Positions 1-10,500 of a stretch of 64,000 bases of DNA are shown in pieces (positions within the stretch are counted from its first letter, which is position 1; every line of letters begins with the position of its first letter). The stretch is taken from NCBI GenBank assembly GCA_036898135.1, contig CM072512.1, positions 23,291,069 through 23,355,068 on the forward strand, given 5' to 3'. This DNA comes from Oncomelania hupensis. Lineage: Eukaryota; Mollusca; Gastropoda; Littorinimorpha; Pomatiopsidae. The notes beneath the pieces are model-generated. The model was not told where the DNA came from, searched no databases, and saw only the letters and a list, made by a program, of their open reading frames with translations. A program made the translations under genes and the position numbers.

Positions 1-20
1 TTGAGAGAATTTGTGCCCGT

Positions 21-1901
21 TCAAATTCCCTCCCTCCCTTTTAACTCAGAAATTCCTGCACTGGTCAAACGAGCCGATGTACCATTTGAGCTCCTACAGT
101 GTTTTCTGGTATGACCCTTTTTCTTGCACAATCCACAAAATGGGTCGTTGATGCACCTGCTAGCCAAATGCCCCTTCTGCTCACACTTGAAACAAACTAC
201 TTCCTGACATTCATTAGCCATGTGACCCTTTTTCTGACAACGGAAACATCTTCGAACAGATTTGTCAGTGACCATTTGAGTTAATTTCTGCACACTGCTT
301 TCCAGGTCTTTCAATTTGTTCTGTAACCCCCCTGAATTGGTCTCTTGCTTCAGCTCATCGAGCTGTGTTGTAAGAGCTTCAATGTACTTTTTCAGAGAAT
401 GCTTCTCTTCCTCTCCTTGTTTGTCATCGGGGATTGTCACAGCTCTAATTTTTGATGTGACTGTCATCATCCCCATCGCCTTTTGATTCTCTACATACAT
501 CTCTATTCCCTCAACTGCCATCTCCAAAGAGGTGTATTGTCTGCCCAAACCAAAAAATCCGGCTTCTTTATTCCTACAGCCAACCAAAAATCTCCTGATA
601 ACTTCATTTTCTAAGTATTGTTCAGGAAGACCAGCAAAAGCATCAGTGCCCACCCCTCTTACTCTATCTGCATATTCTCGTAGTCCCTCCTTCTCTTCTT
701 GTACAAGATTTGCAAATTGCATCCTGAGAGCTTCAAAGGACATGAGCCGTCCAAAGCGTTTCTCCAAGGCTTCCATAGCTCTCATGAAATCTAATCTCGT
801 TGCTGCAGGCAGCTGTTCAAAATAATGCAGTGCATCACCTGTCAAATGCATTCCTAAATACAACGCCGCCTCCTCCATGTTCCATTCCCTCAAGAACATA
901 TGTCTCCTGAATTGGCCCATGAAATCCTTCCAGGGTGTTCGGCCATCGTAGAAGGTCAATTTTGGCAACATCCTCTCCCCTCTCCTTTGCTTGATTTTCT
1001 CTTCTTGCTGCATGCCCCATCTTCCATACTCACGTCCTCTTTCTCTCTCTTCACCCCTATAACCGAACCGATCATCACCAAATTCAGTTTCATCATCTTT
1101 CACCCTTCTGTCTTCGTCTAAGTCTCTCTCCCCTCTGCCTCCTTCATTGTTTCTGTCTCTTCTGCTTTCTTCCCTTTCTCTCTCCCTTCTGTCACAGTCC
1201 AATTCTCTCAGTTTCCTGCCGTTATCACCTTCTCTTCTCCCTCTATTCTCTCTTCTTTCATCATATTCCCCGTTATCACTTTCTCTTCTCCCTCTATTCT
1301 CTCTTCTTTCATCATATTCCCACACACCCAAATCCAAGACATTTTCTCTCCTCACTTCTTTGAAACCTTTCACTGGTTCCGAGCAACGACGAGGTACCGC
1401 AGCTTCAGCTATATAAGTCGGCAGCGGAGCAGAACTTGCCCTCTGTGGCTCCAAAAATACCCTATTCCCCATCCTATACCGGACTTGATCTTGCAATTCC
1501 TCTAGGGCCTTGGTTCGCCGTTCCACCTCCTCTTGTTGCTGGGCAATGTCTCTCAATAACTGTTCCCTGCACACTCCTCGGCTATCTTCCATCTCACTCT
1601 CTCTGCTCACTCTTCTCACTCCTCCTCCAGGTAGCACCTGAACCGGTAAGGTTTCCCGTACCACACACTCTCCCTGCTGCTGCTTTACCCACCCTCGCAT
1701 CATTCTGCGATCACTATGACTCAACCCCTCCATCCTTTCGAAATCTTCCATTGTCAGCTCAGTGTTTTGCAAAAAAGCAGCAACCAATCTTGCTTTCTCC
1801 ACCGGCACATTCAAAGCAGCCATAACATCATCCACCCTAATAACTCTCAAATATTCCGCCCCCCTATCCCCATTCCTATCCTCATCCCCTGAACTCCACA
1901 T
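21..1901 (-). CDS. gag: Gag polyprotein of an LTR retrotransposon
   Basis: A 626-residue open frame encodes a Gag-type structural protein. The N-terminal half is charged and low in complexity (Arg/Glu-rich). It includes a perfect 51-bp tandem duplication near 1215-1316 that repeats 17 residues starting EYDERRENRGRR. The middle (about residues 310-470) has the hydrophobic/charged pattern of the retrotransposon gag capsid family, with an L-Y-L-x-x-x-L-x-G-D-A-L-H-Y-F segment and L-x-E-Y-A-D-R-V. The C-terminus has three CX2CX4HX4C zinc knuckles in a row (plus-strand region about 110-260), which bind RNA in this family. The stop is at 21-23, so protease and polymerase genes would lie beyond the left edge. 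The intact frame suggests a fairly young Ty3-like insertion. The clade cannot be fixed without pol. Confidence 0.9.
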   Translation of the reverse strand: MWSSGDEDRNGDRGAEYLRVIRVDDVMAALNVPVEKARLVAAFLQNTELTMEDFERMEGLSHSDRRMMRGWVKQQQGECVVRETLPVQVLPGGGVRRVSRESEMEDSRGVCREQLLRDIAQQQEEVERRTKALEELQDQVRYRMGNRVFLEPQRASSAPLPTYIAEAAVPRRCSEPVKGFKEVRRENVLDLGVWEYDERRENRGRRESDNGEYDERRENRGRREGDNGRKLRELDCDRREREREESRRDRNNEGGRGERDLDEDRRVKDDETEFGDDRFGYRGEERERGREYGRWGMQQEEKIKQRRGERMLPKLTFYDGRTPWKDFMGQFRRHMFLREWNMEEAALYLGMHLTGDALHYFEQLPAATRLDFMRAMEALEKRFGRLMSFEALRMQFANLVQEEKEGLREYADRVRGVGTDAFAGLPEQYLENEVIRRFLVGCRNKEAGFFGLGRQYTSLEMAVEGIEMYVENQKAMGMMTVTSKIRAVTIPDDKQGEEEKHSLKKYIEALTTQLDELKQETNSGGLQNKLKDLESSVQKLTQMVTDKSVRRCFRCQKKGHMANECQEVVCFKCEQKGHLASRCINDPFCGLCKKKGHTRKHCRSSNGTSARLTSAGISELKGREGI

Positions 1902-2039
1902 GTTGATATCTCACCCCAAACTCCACATAAAATATCCTGTATTCTGGAAAAAACAAAACAAAAAACAAAACAAGAAAACAACATATTAAGCATTTTCATC
2001 CAATATATCAAGTAATATACATGCCGACTCTCTCTCTTG

Positions 2040-2445
2040 AGTTATAATGACCAATTATCATGTTAACAAAAAATGTAATACCCCCAATCAAATCATAACG
2101 CCCGAGAAACTCACCACCCAACAACTTGAGTCTCAGTCTATTGTAACTCGAAGCGAACAAAAAATATAATTCCAATCAAATCATAATGCCCGAGAAACTC
2201 ACCACCCAACAACTTGAGTCTCAGTCTATTGTAACTCGGAGCGAACAAAAAATATAATTCCAATCAAATCATAATGCCCGAGAAACTCACCACCCAACAA
2301 CTTGAGTCTCAGTCTATTGTAACTCGGAGCGAACAAAAAATATAATTCCCCCCCAATCAAATCATAACCCCCGAGAAACTCACCACCCAACAACTTGAGT
2401 CTCAGTCTATTGTAACTCGGAGTGAACAAAAAATGTAATTCCCCA
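2040..2445. repeat. 88-bp minisatellite, about 4 copies
   Basis: The unit contains GCCCGAGAAACTCACCACCC followed by AACTTGAGTCTCAGTCTATT. It starts at 2100, 2188, 2276 and about 2369, giving periods of 88, 88 and 93; the last unit is longer because of an extra C run. Copies differ at only a few positions. It sits 140 bp upstream of the minus-strand gag start, so it may lie in the element's 5' untranslated region or LTR. Confidence 0.85.
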
Positions 2446-4023
2446 CTGTACTCAATTTATACGGTCAAGAATAAACACACACACCATCTCAGCTAACAAG
2501 TATAAATACTTGATATATTTAAACGACACACAAAACAACATGTACTGAAAGAAAATATGCCTGCAATGTAACAGCATTCCAGAGACTGAAAACCAACCAT
2601 CACAATGCTTATTGAACATTACCTTTAGTCATCTACAAGTGATAAACGCATTTGTCCTTGTAATGACAGATTCCAGCCTCTAGAATACTCATATTAAAAA
2701 TCTATTATATTTTAATTCATGCATGATTTCAACAGCATCAACTCAGATCCCATAAGTCCTTTTATTCTATTCTCACACCTTATTTTATTCTCACACACTC
2801 TTCCTTTCAATCTGAGAAATATGCTGCTAACATCAATGCAGAAAAAGGACTGTCTCCAATTAGCCTCAACAAAATTATGGTTGTGCTCTTGTTGTAATAT
2901 TATACGGGATATTTTTATCTAGTAATAGCAAAAGCATGCCACATTCTAAACTGTAAGCACCAGCATGTAAAATGTAAAGGGTTTTACTGCAATGCTTCTT
3001 CAAAAATCTGTATGTCATGAATGATTCCATGAATATTACAATGTAGTATAATATATGTTTATTATTAGTATCTAGAACTCCTAATATTTTGGATAGCGAT
3101 AGCGCTGGTAGACATTACTAATTTAATGAATGGCCAATTCACCAATACCAATAACTCCAACAAACGCTATTACAGAAGCAATATTGCCTTGATAAAGTAT
3201 TTTTATTTGAATACTTTTACTGCAAACAGAATGACTCATATTCAAATGTACTAATAATATAAATGCGCTTTTATTTGAAATACTAATTGTATAACATTCA
3301 TAGAAACATTCACTTATTGACGTATAGTCCAGAAATGTAATTGATGTTTTAGTTTTTATTGTAAACAACATAATAAGGAAACCATGTTTGTTACCTTGAC
3401 GCAATTGTAAACATACGCCTCTTCCGGTGTCTTTGGTAAAGGACAAACCAACGTTCTTTCAACCACTCAACCCAACACAGCAATACAAGAAAGAAACAAA
3501 GAATCATCAAGAAAATGTATCGTTGTGCTTGCAAAAATTTTGTGATGCTTGTAGGTCTCTAAAAATCATCATTCATGCAAGAAAAACACAAATCTACACA
3601 TATATTTGCTCGTGAAACGAATCGAAACGAGCGCCTACTTTCGTTTTCCACCGATATTGAAAAAATCCAAAAAAATAAATAAAAGAAAATAAAATATTTG
3701 TATCCCAAAAGAGTTGACCGCAGACAACACAAAACACTTTTCTAATCTATCCTATCATGCAAAAATGAAATGAAACTGATAGATCATAAAAGATAATCGC
3801 GTAAATCAACGGACCGCCCCGACCTCGGCCGCGCTAACGGAATATGGTCGAATCACTTGTCATGCATCATCTGTTTTTTTCTCCGCACATTGATCGAAAT
3901 TTTAGTCGGCGACGCCATTATTACATTTACTCCATGCTTACCTGACACATAAACCACCAACAAGCTTATACACGCACTCATACTACACAAACTCACCAAA
4001 AGACTTCTGCTTCGTAATTCGGT
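2446..4023. other. AT-rich stretch without recognisable gene
   Basis: No open frame with recognisable homology and no splice-coherent exon was found on either strand. It lies upstream of the minus-strand gag gene and may be retrotransposon leader or unrelated intergenic DNA. A small GC-richer patch occurs near 3810-3850. Confidence 0.5.
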
Positions 4024-4280
4024 TGTAGCGTATATTCCTCGGCCGAGGTCAAGGACATCTTTTTCCTTTGGCCTTCACCTATCCTACCTACTCCCCTAGT
4101 AATCTCCCTTACACATGATTCAATGTCTGATCGTTCGGTATTCCATTATAAGCCATCAGAGGAGATCACTGTATTGCTCAGTTATATAGTTGTTCCAGAG
4201 CTCTCAAAGTGTCTATGAAAGTGTGAAAGTTTTGGAATAAACCAAAAACGTTCAGTTGAAGTTGCGCCCGCAACGGAACA
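4024..4280 (+). mobile_element. Putative solo LTR
   Basis: A 257-bp segment starts TGTAGCG and ends GGAACA, fitting the TG...CA rule for LTR ends. Inside are TATA-like AT boxes (about 4144-4200) and an AATAAA signal near 4235. The 5-bp flanks are TCGGT on the left and TCGCT on the right, a target duplication with one mismatch. No tRNA primer-binding site follows either end, which fits a solo LTR. Orientation is taken from the AATAAA. It lies 260 bp upstream of the eIF3d start codon. Called from end structure only. Confidence 0.4.
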
Positions 4281-4541
4281 TCGCTGAACGCAGTAGGCCT
4301 AGTACTAAACCGAAATTCTAATAAACGGTCCATGAAAAATAATATTTTAGCTCAGAAAGTATACCAAAACTTCAAAAAATAACTAAATTAATGTTATTTA
4401 AGGTAAAAATGATAGTATTATGATTATATAGAACTTTACATTTATTTTAATTTTTATTCATCTCTTTTTGTATGATCAGACACTGTACTTCCGCCATTTT
4501 ATTTTTTCGCCGGCGCGTGCTCTTAGTAGGAAGCAATAGAA

Positions 4542-7500
4542 ATGGCAAGGTTCGAGCCACCACAAATTCAAGATAATCCTGACGGATGGGGTCCTTGTGT
4601 TATGCCAGATATGTACAAGGACCTTCCATATCAACCGTTTTCCAAAGATGTTCGACTTGGTAAGGTAAGTGGGTGGTTGTGGCTGCATCGAAAAATTTTA
4701 AGAACATCGGTGGCCATGGCATGTGTCCGCCATTGATTGGAAGTGTATCAAGCGCATGCACACCATGCCATATGTCTCGCTTGAAGTACATAATTTTTTA
4801 ATTCCATTTGTAGCTATAAAACTTTTAGGTAGAAAGGAGGCAAATATTTTTAACAGACACCTATTATTATATTGATATTATTGAATCGATAACTAATAAA
4901 ATAGCAATTCTGACAATTTCGTGAGTTTATTTTAAACAACTTAAAACTTTTTTAAAGTTAAATTTAAAAGCTAACAAAGTGGTCTTTGCCACGTACTACT
5001 GCTAGTTATTAATAAATAATTATTTTTGCAGCAAGTATCGGGGATTTTGCAGCATGTATCAAGGTGCTGAAAGCACTCACACAGTCGCAGAATCAAATGC
5101 CAGCTTATTAATTTAAATAATTGAATTTTCATTTGGATATCCTGCTGGTAGGACTGACAAGTGACATGTAAACCAAATCTGTGCTCAGTGCTTTTGAACT
5201 GTACAGACCCAAGTTTTTACCACGCCCTAGTGCATTGCACTCTCCCATTCCGTAAGACCTTTGCATAAATTAATAGTCAATTATGTCTCCAGCAAAGTGC
5301 TAATTAACTTATTAAGATCAATTTTAAAAAATGCGAGTAAAACTCCCTCTTGGGCGATGTACATTGTACGCATGTAGCGGACTCACCTGTGACCATTTTT
5401 GCTCATGTCCATTTAGTTCCCAAATTGCTAGTTTCATTGCATCACCTACAAGTTCTCTTAAAAAAAAAGAAAAAAAAGTTGGTACTGGTAGTGAGAAATT
5501 CTGCGAGTGAGTGACTTTGCACAAGTCAATAGCCCTGTATGTGAGTTGAAATTTCTGGTTTTCAGCACACCTGATGGGGAAAACTTTAATTACATTCGCA
5601 TTTCATTGTTTCAGGTTTCAGACTGGACAGGTGCTACATATCAAGATAAAAGATATTTAGGTAAGTTATACAGTGGAAATAAAATTTATAAGCTTCTAAT
5701 TCTTTCTGTAGTGTATATATGTAGCAAATTTTAGATTTTTTAAATATTTTTTTCAGAAGGCTATAGCAGCTGACTTGCACACAGCAGCTGAGGCTTTGAT
5801 ACTTATCGTATTCCCTTTTTCAGTCTCAGCAGATTTGCTTGAATTTGTCAGCCTTCTTTCTTTCTGCAAAAGAAAAGAAAGGGCCCGATTTGTTCGGCCA
5901 ATCATGAGCCAGTGAGTCAGTGCCTGAGAAAGAAAGGCAAGGTAGTATTGCATACATCACATGTGAAGTGTGATCAGTGCCCATAGACTGATTGAGGCTA
6001 GGCCAAAGAGAGTATTTGTAAAAACAGATGGTCGTTTTTGTCTTTCAGGAAAGTATAATTCTGCATTTGGAGGACAGCAATATGCCTACTACCATGAAGA
6101 AGATGAAAGCTCATTCCAGCTCGTGGACACAGCAAGGGTACAGAGACCTGTATACCAGCGTGGAAGGCGCATGTTCCAACAGGTAGCTGATGTCTCTTGT
6201 CATTAATATTGCACTTAAGTCAACAGTATACAATAAGCACATAAAGAAGATAGGGGCTGGCCCATATATTTAGTGTAATTTTAAATTAAATTATGACACC
6301 TGAGAAAGTTATGCGTGTACATATTCAGGCATGCTACTTTTCCGGGAATTCCCTGAATTCCGGGAGATCGATTTTTTGGGTCCTGGTGGCTTTCCGGGTG
6401 ATTGAAAATTTTCCGGGAGTATTAAAAAAATCTGTGTCGAAAAGAGAGAATTGCAAGTGTTCTTATCACGGTAGGCGATATCAGTGGGATTCGTCTGCTA
6501 GATCACAATGACAGTCAATTTTAACGATCATATCAGAGCGGCGTTGTGATTAGCTAGCTAAATTTATCTCACCAATCAGATTGCTTCTCTCTTACGTGAT
6601 TCGCTCTGTGTTATAGCGTAGGCGGCCGTTTGATTTTTGACCGTCTTCACCACGTTTTGTGCACGATTCACTTTAAGTCAGAGTTATCTGCAAAAGGAAA
6701 GCTGTAGAAATGCTGAAAAATGAGGCCAAAAAAGCACATTTGAAATTCTACAAAAAGCAATCGAAGAAAACATGACTTTGTAAAAAGAACACTTTTAAAC
6801 TCAAGCTTAGTTTATTTTGTTCTCTCTTCTGAAGACTGATGTTATTTCTAAATGACAGACTATAGTAAAATAATGTTAACAGACATGTAGGCCTACCAGT
6901 GTCATTTCTTGTATATAGTTTAAACTAAAATGTGTTGGATTTTTTTCGTCTTTGTTGATTGATTTTTCGTCTATCTCGTCTGCTTTGCAGGCTCGCTCTC
7001 GGGGGCTCTGCCAATCCTTCCAAAATGTTCCTGGAAAACTAAATTTTCAGAGTAGCATGCCTGATATTTGAATTATATTCGTTTTTCACTGGAGTGTAGT
7101 ATTGCCTTTAGCAAATAGGTCTTGTGTTTTTGTGTTGGTAGTAATTTAACCTTGTGTTTTATTGCAGTTCGGGTTATTTGTGCACATGACTTTTTCATTT
7201 GCTCCTTTCAGAGCAAACAGAGACGAGAAAGAGAACGTCGTCAACAGCAGGCTCAGGCTAACATGCAGGTTCTTACCAAGACTCAAAAGAACAGGGAGCG
7301 GTAAGTTTTTGTTCATATTATTTTATTTATTTTTCATCCAGATTGATGAATTGGCACAGGATTATTTTTTAATGTTTTTTTTTTTAATTGGCCTTAGGAC
7401 TTATTTGAAAAAGACAAAGTTTTTAATTTACCACTTCTCTACCTTGAACATGTCACTTTTCAATAACGACAGCATTGTAAATTATTTTAGCTAAAGATCT

Positions 7501-10500
7501 TTGAGAGAAACATAATATTTTCATGTAATTATAAATCTGGTGACATTGGTGGTGGTTTTTTTTTCCAGTGATCGTCAGAGGATGTTGAAAAAGTGGCAAA
7601 AGCAATTTGGAAAGCAGATGCAGGAAAATAGGAACAAGGTAATGAGGCTTTATAAATTGTTTTATACTTTGCATGCCAGATCTTTTTTTTTTAATCAATG
7701 ACAGACAATATAGCTGTTTGCGACAATGCAATTCTAACTCAGGAAAAGCATCACTATTTCGCTTGATCGTTTCTGAATTTTTCTATTGAGATTTTGATTC
7801 TCTGGTTATTTAATGAGCAACATTTTATAACTTCCTTGGATTTATCTGGATGTTTCAATTCAGCTTTTCCTCCTGGTATTTTGTTTGTTGATGTTGATAT
7901 AAAAGATTTTTTGCAAAGGGTTGCAATTCAATTACTATGTATTATTCACAGGCACCTATGAAACACCGAGACGCTTCAGTGCAAATCAAGGATGATTGGC
8001 CTGTGGTTGAAGAGATGGACTTCCCTCGTCTGTCCAAGCTCAACTTGCCTGACATCAAGGACGCTGAAGACTTGTGAGTTTGCTCATTCAGGCATTTGGT
8101 ACTTGAACCTTTTGACTTGGTGCTATTTTTGAGTGCTTTGAGTAAGAGGATACATGTACAAACAGAATGGTGTTAATACTACAGTAGAATTTCTGGTTCA
8201 TTGCCTATGATGACTAATAGTTATCCCTGTCTGAAAAAACAAAAATCCTCAATCTTGAGGATGTGGACAAAGCTGGTCTGAGGCAGATACATATGTTCCT
8301 TTTCTCAAAACAGCATTACCACATTTGGCTATTTTATTCAGTAATCCCTCAAACTGAAATCTAGTTGATATCTGCTTTTGTCGTTGGCATCATAGTGATT
8401 TCCTGCTGTGTGGGTTCGGGTCCTGAATAGAATAGACCCAGCATTCGTAAGAGGCAATAAACAGGAGTGCAAGGAGGCAAAAAAAGAGGGAGACAGAAAA
8501 ATGACCTTCAAGTATAGGATGTAGTGTCAAAACGCTATAGCTGATAGCCAATCGAAACACTATAGCTGATAGCCAATCCTCTAGATTGTTTTATGATACA
8601 TCGGAAGTAACATTGTTTTAGTATTTCTTAATAGAAGCATCTTTTGACTTTTGCAGGATGCGCTGTGGAGGTATGGAGATTTACGACAAATCATATGATC
8701 GTGTCTCCACCAAGACAGAGAAGAAGTTGAAGCGTATCAACCGCATCTTCCATAAGGTTACCACCACGGATGACCCCATCATCCGCCAGGTATTAATTTT
8801 CTCATTAATTACTTTGGAGCAGATTTTTGTTTTTAGCTGCTAGCAGATATTAATAATTTTACCATTTGATTTTGTCATTTGTCCTGTACAGACATTATAC
8901 CATGTTTTGTCAATAACTTGGTGTAAGATAAAAGCAGGAAAATTAACTCGCTCGGCCTCCGCTCTGTTGGAGAATTTTTCCATTCTCCATTCAGTCCCGA
9001 ATGATTCGAGTACACTGGTTCTGTTATTGTGTGATCCGTATTTTGGACATTTAAATTTCTGTTCTTTTGATAATTGTATACATCAATTTGTGTTTTTTTC
9101 TTTCATTTATTTATACATTGATTTTTTTTTCCTTTTGTATCTCAGTTGGCCAAGAGTCAAGGCAACGTTTTTGCCACCGACTCCATCCTGGCTACCATCA
9201 TGTGCTGTACACGTTCCTCATACTCTTGGGACATTGTTGTTCAACGTGTGGGCAACAAACTTTTCTTTGACAAGCGTGATGACTCAGATTTTGACCTGCT
9301 GACAGTCAGTGAAACAGCTACAGAGCCCCCACAAGATGAGGGCAACAGCATCAATTCCCCACGAAATCTAGCCTTGGAGGCCACCTTCATCAACCACAAC
9401 TTCTCACAGCAAGTTCTCAAGGCAGTAAGTTCGGGTAGTCCTTATTACATCCCAGTGATTGTTCTTTTTTTGCCAGTGATGACCAAGTTATCCCTGTCTG
9501 AAATGTAATCAATGTAGACAGCTTGTAACTTCTGAGGCAGCAGAATTACTTTGTGTCATGTGATACTGATAATGTTTTCATTAGAAATAGAACATTGTAT
9601 GATTGTTCTTTTTATTTTTGACAGGGTGAGGAAAAGTATGAGTTTGAAAACAAGAACCCCTTTGTTCAAGCAGAGGAAGAGACTGAAGTTGCTTCTGTTG
9701 GCTACAGGTAAATGAAGAATTTCTTTGGAAATGAAAATACAGTTGGAGGTCTTTTATCGATGTGTCTATGACTACTTTTGGTCCTTAGTCAAGTTGAAAC
9801 CAAGTTTTATGAAGAGAAAGATTCAGTTGCCTATGATGACAAAGTTATCCCTGTCAGAATATTCCTCTGCAATGAGGACCTGCGTGTAGAAACAAGCACG
9901 TCAGTCTGAGGCACCAGTTAATTTGTGTAAGTATTAGTGTAATGGTACTGGACGCAGTCAATATAAAATTTCAAAAATAAAAGTTCGGTTTTCTTTCCGT
10001 CTTCCAATAGTGTCTCCCTGCCTTTACACCACCTGTTTGAGTGATGGATGTGTATTTGTTGTGTGAATGTGAGGGGGGTGGGACAGGTGAGCGTGTATGT
10101 TGGTACAGATCGCCACGCTTTGAGCCCGATTGATTTGGGGAAAGGTGCGTATATAGCATCCAGTAATATTATTATAACTGTATTAGTTGAGAACTGGCTA
10201 AGTAATTTTGATATCTTAATGGATCACTGCACTCATAATTTTTTTAAAACAGGTATCGCAAGTGGGATTTAGGAAATGACATCGTTTTGATAGCACGTTG
10301 TGAACATGATGCTGTTATGTACGGCCCAAACAATGAAGTTCAGTTCATCAATGTCAAGGCTCTGAATGAATGGGATTCCAGGGTATGTGCTTATTCTACT
10401 ATATTTTGTTACTATACTATAATTGGCATATAGCTATAGAAACCTGTACAGACATTATACCTTGTGTTGTTTATGACTTGGTATAAGATAAAAGCAGGAA

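Noticed and set aside
1147..1825. Plus-strand Ser/Leu-rich open frames
   Set aside because: They are the antisense of the Arg/Glu-rich gag gene; composition follows from the gag codons.
3123..3446. 107-codon minus-strand frame upstream of gag
   Set aside because: No recognisable domain or motif and AT-driven composition; probably chance.
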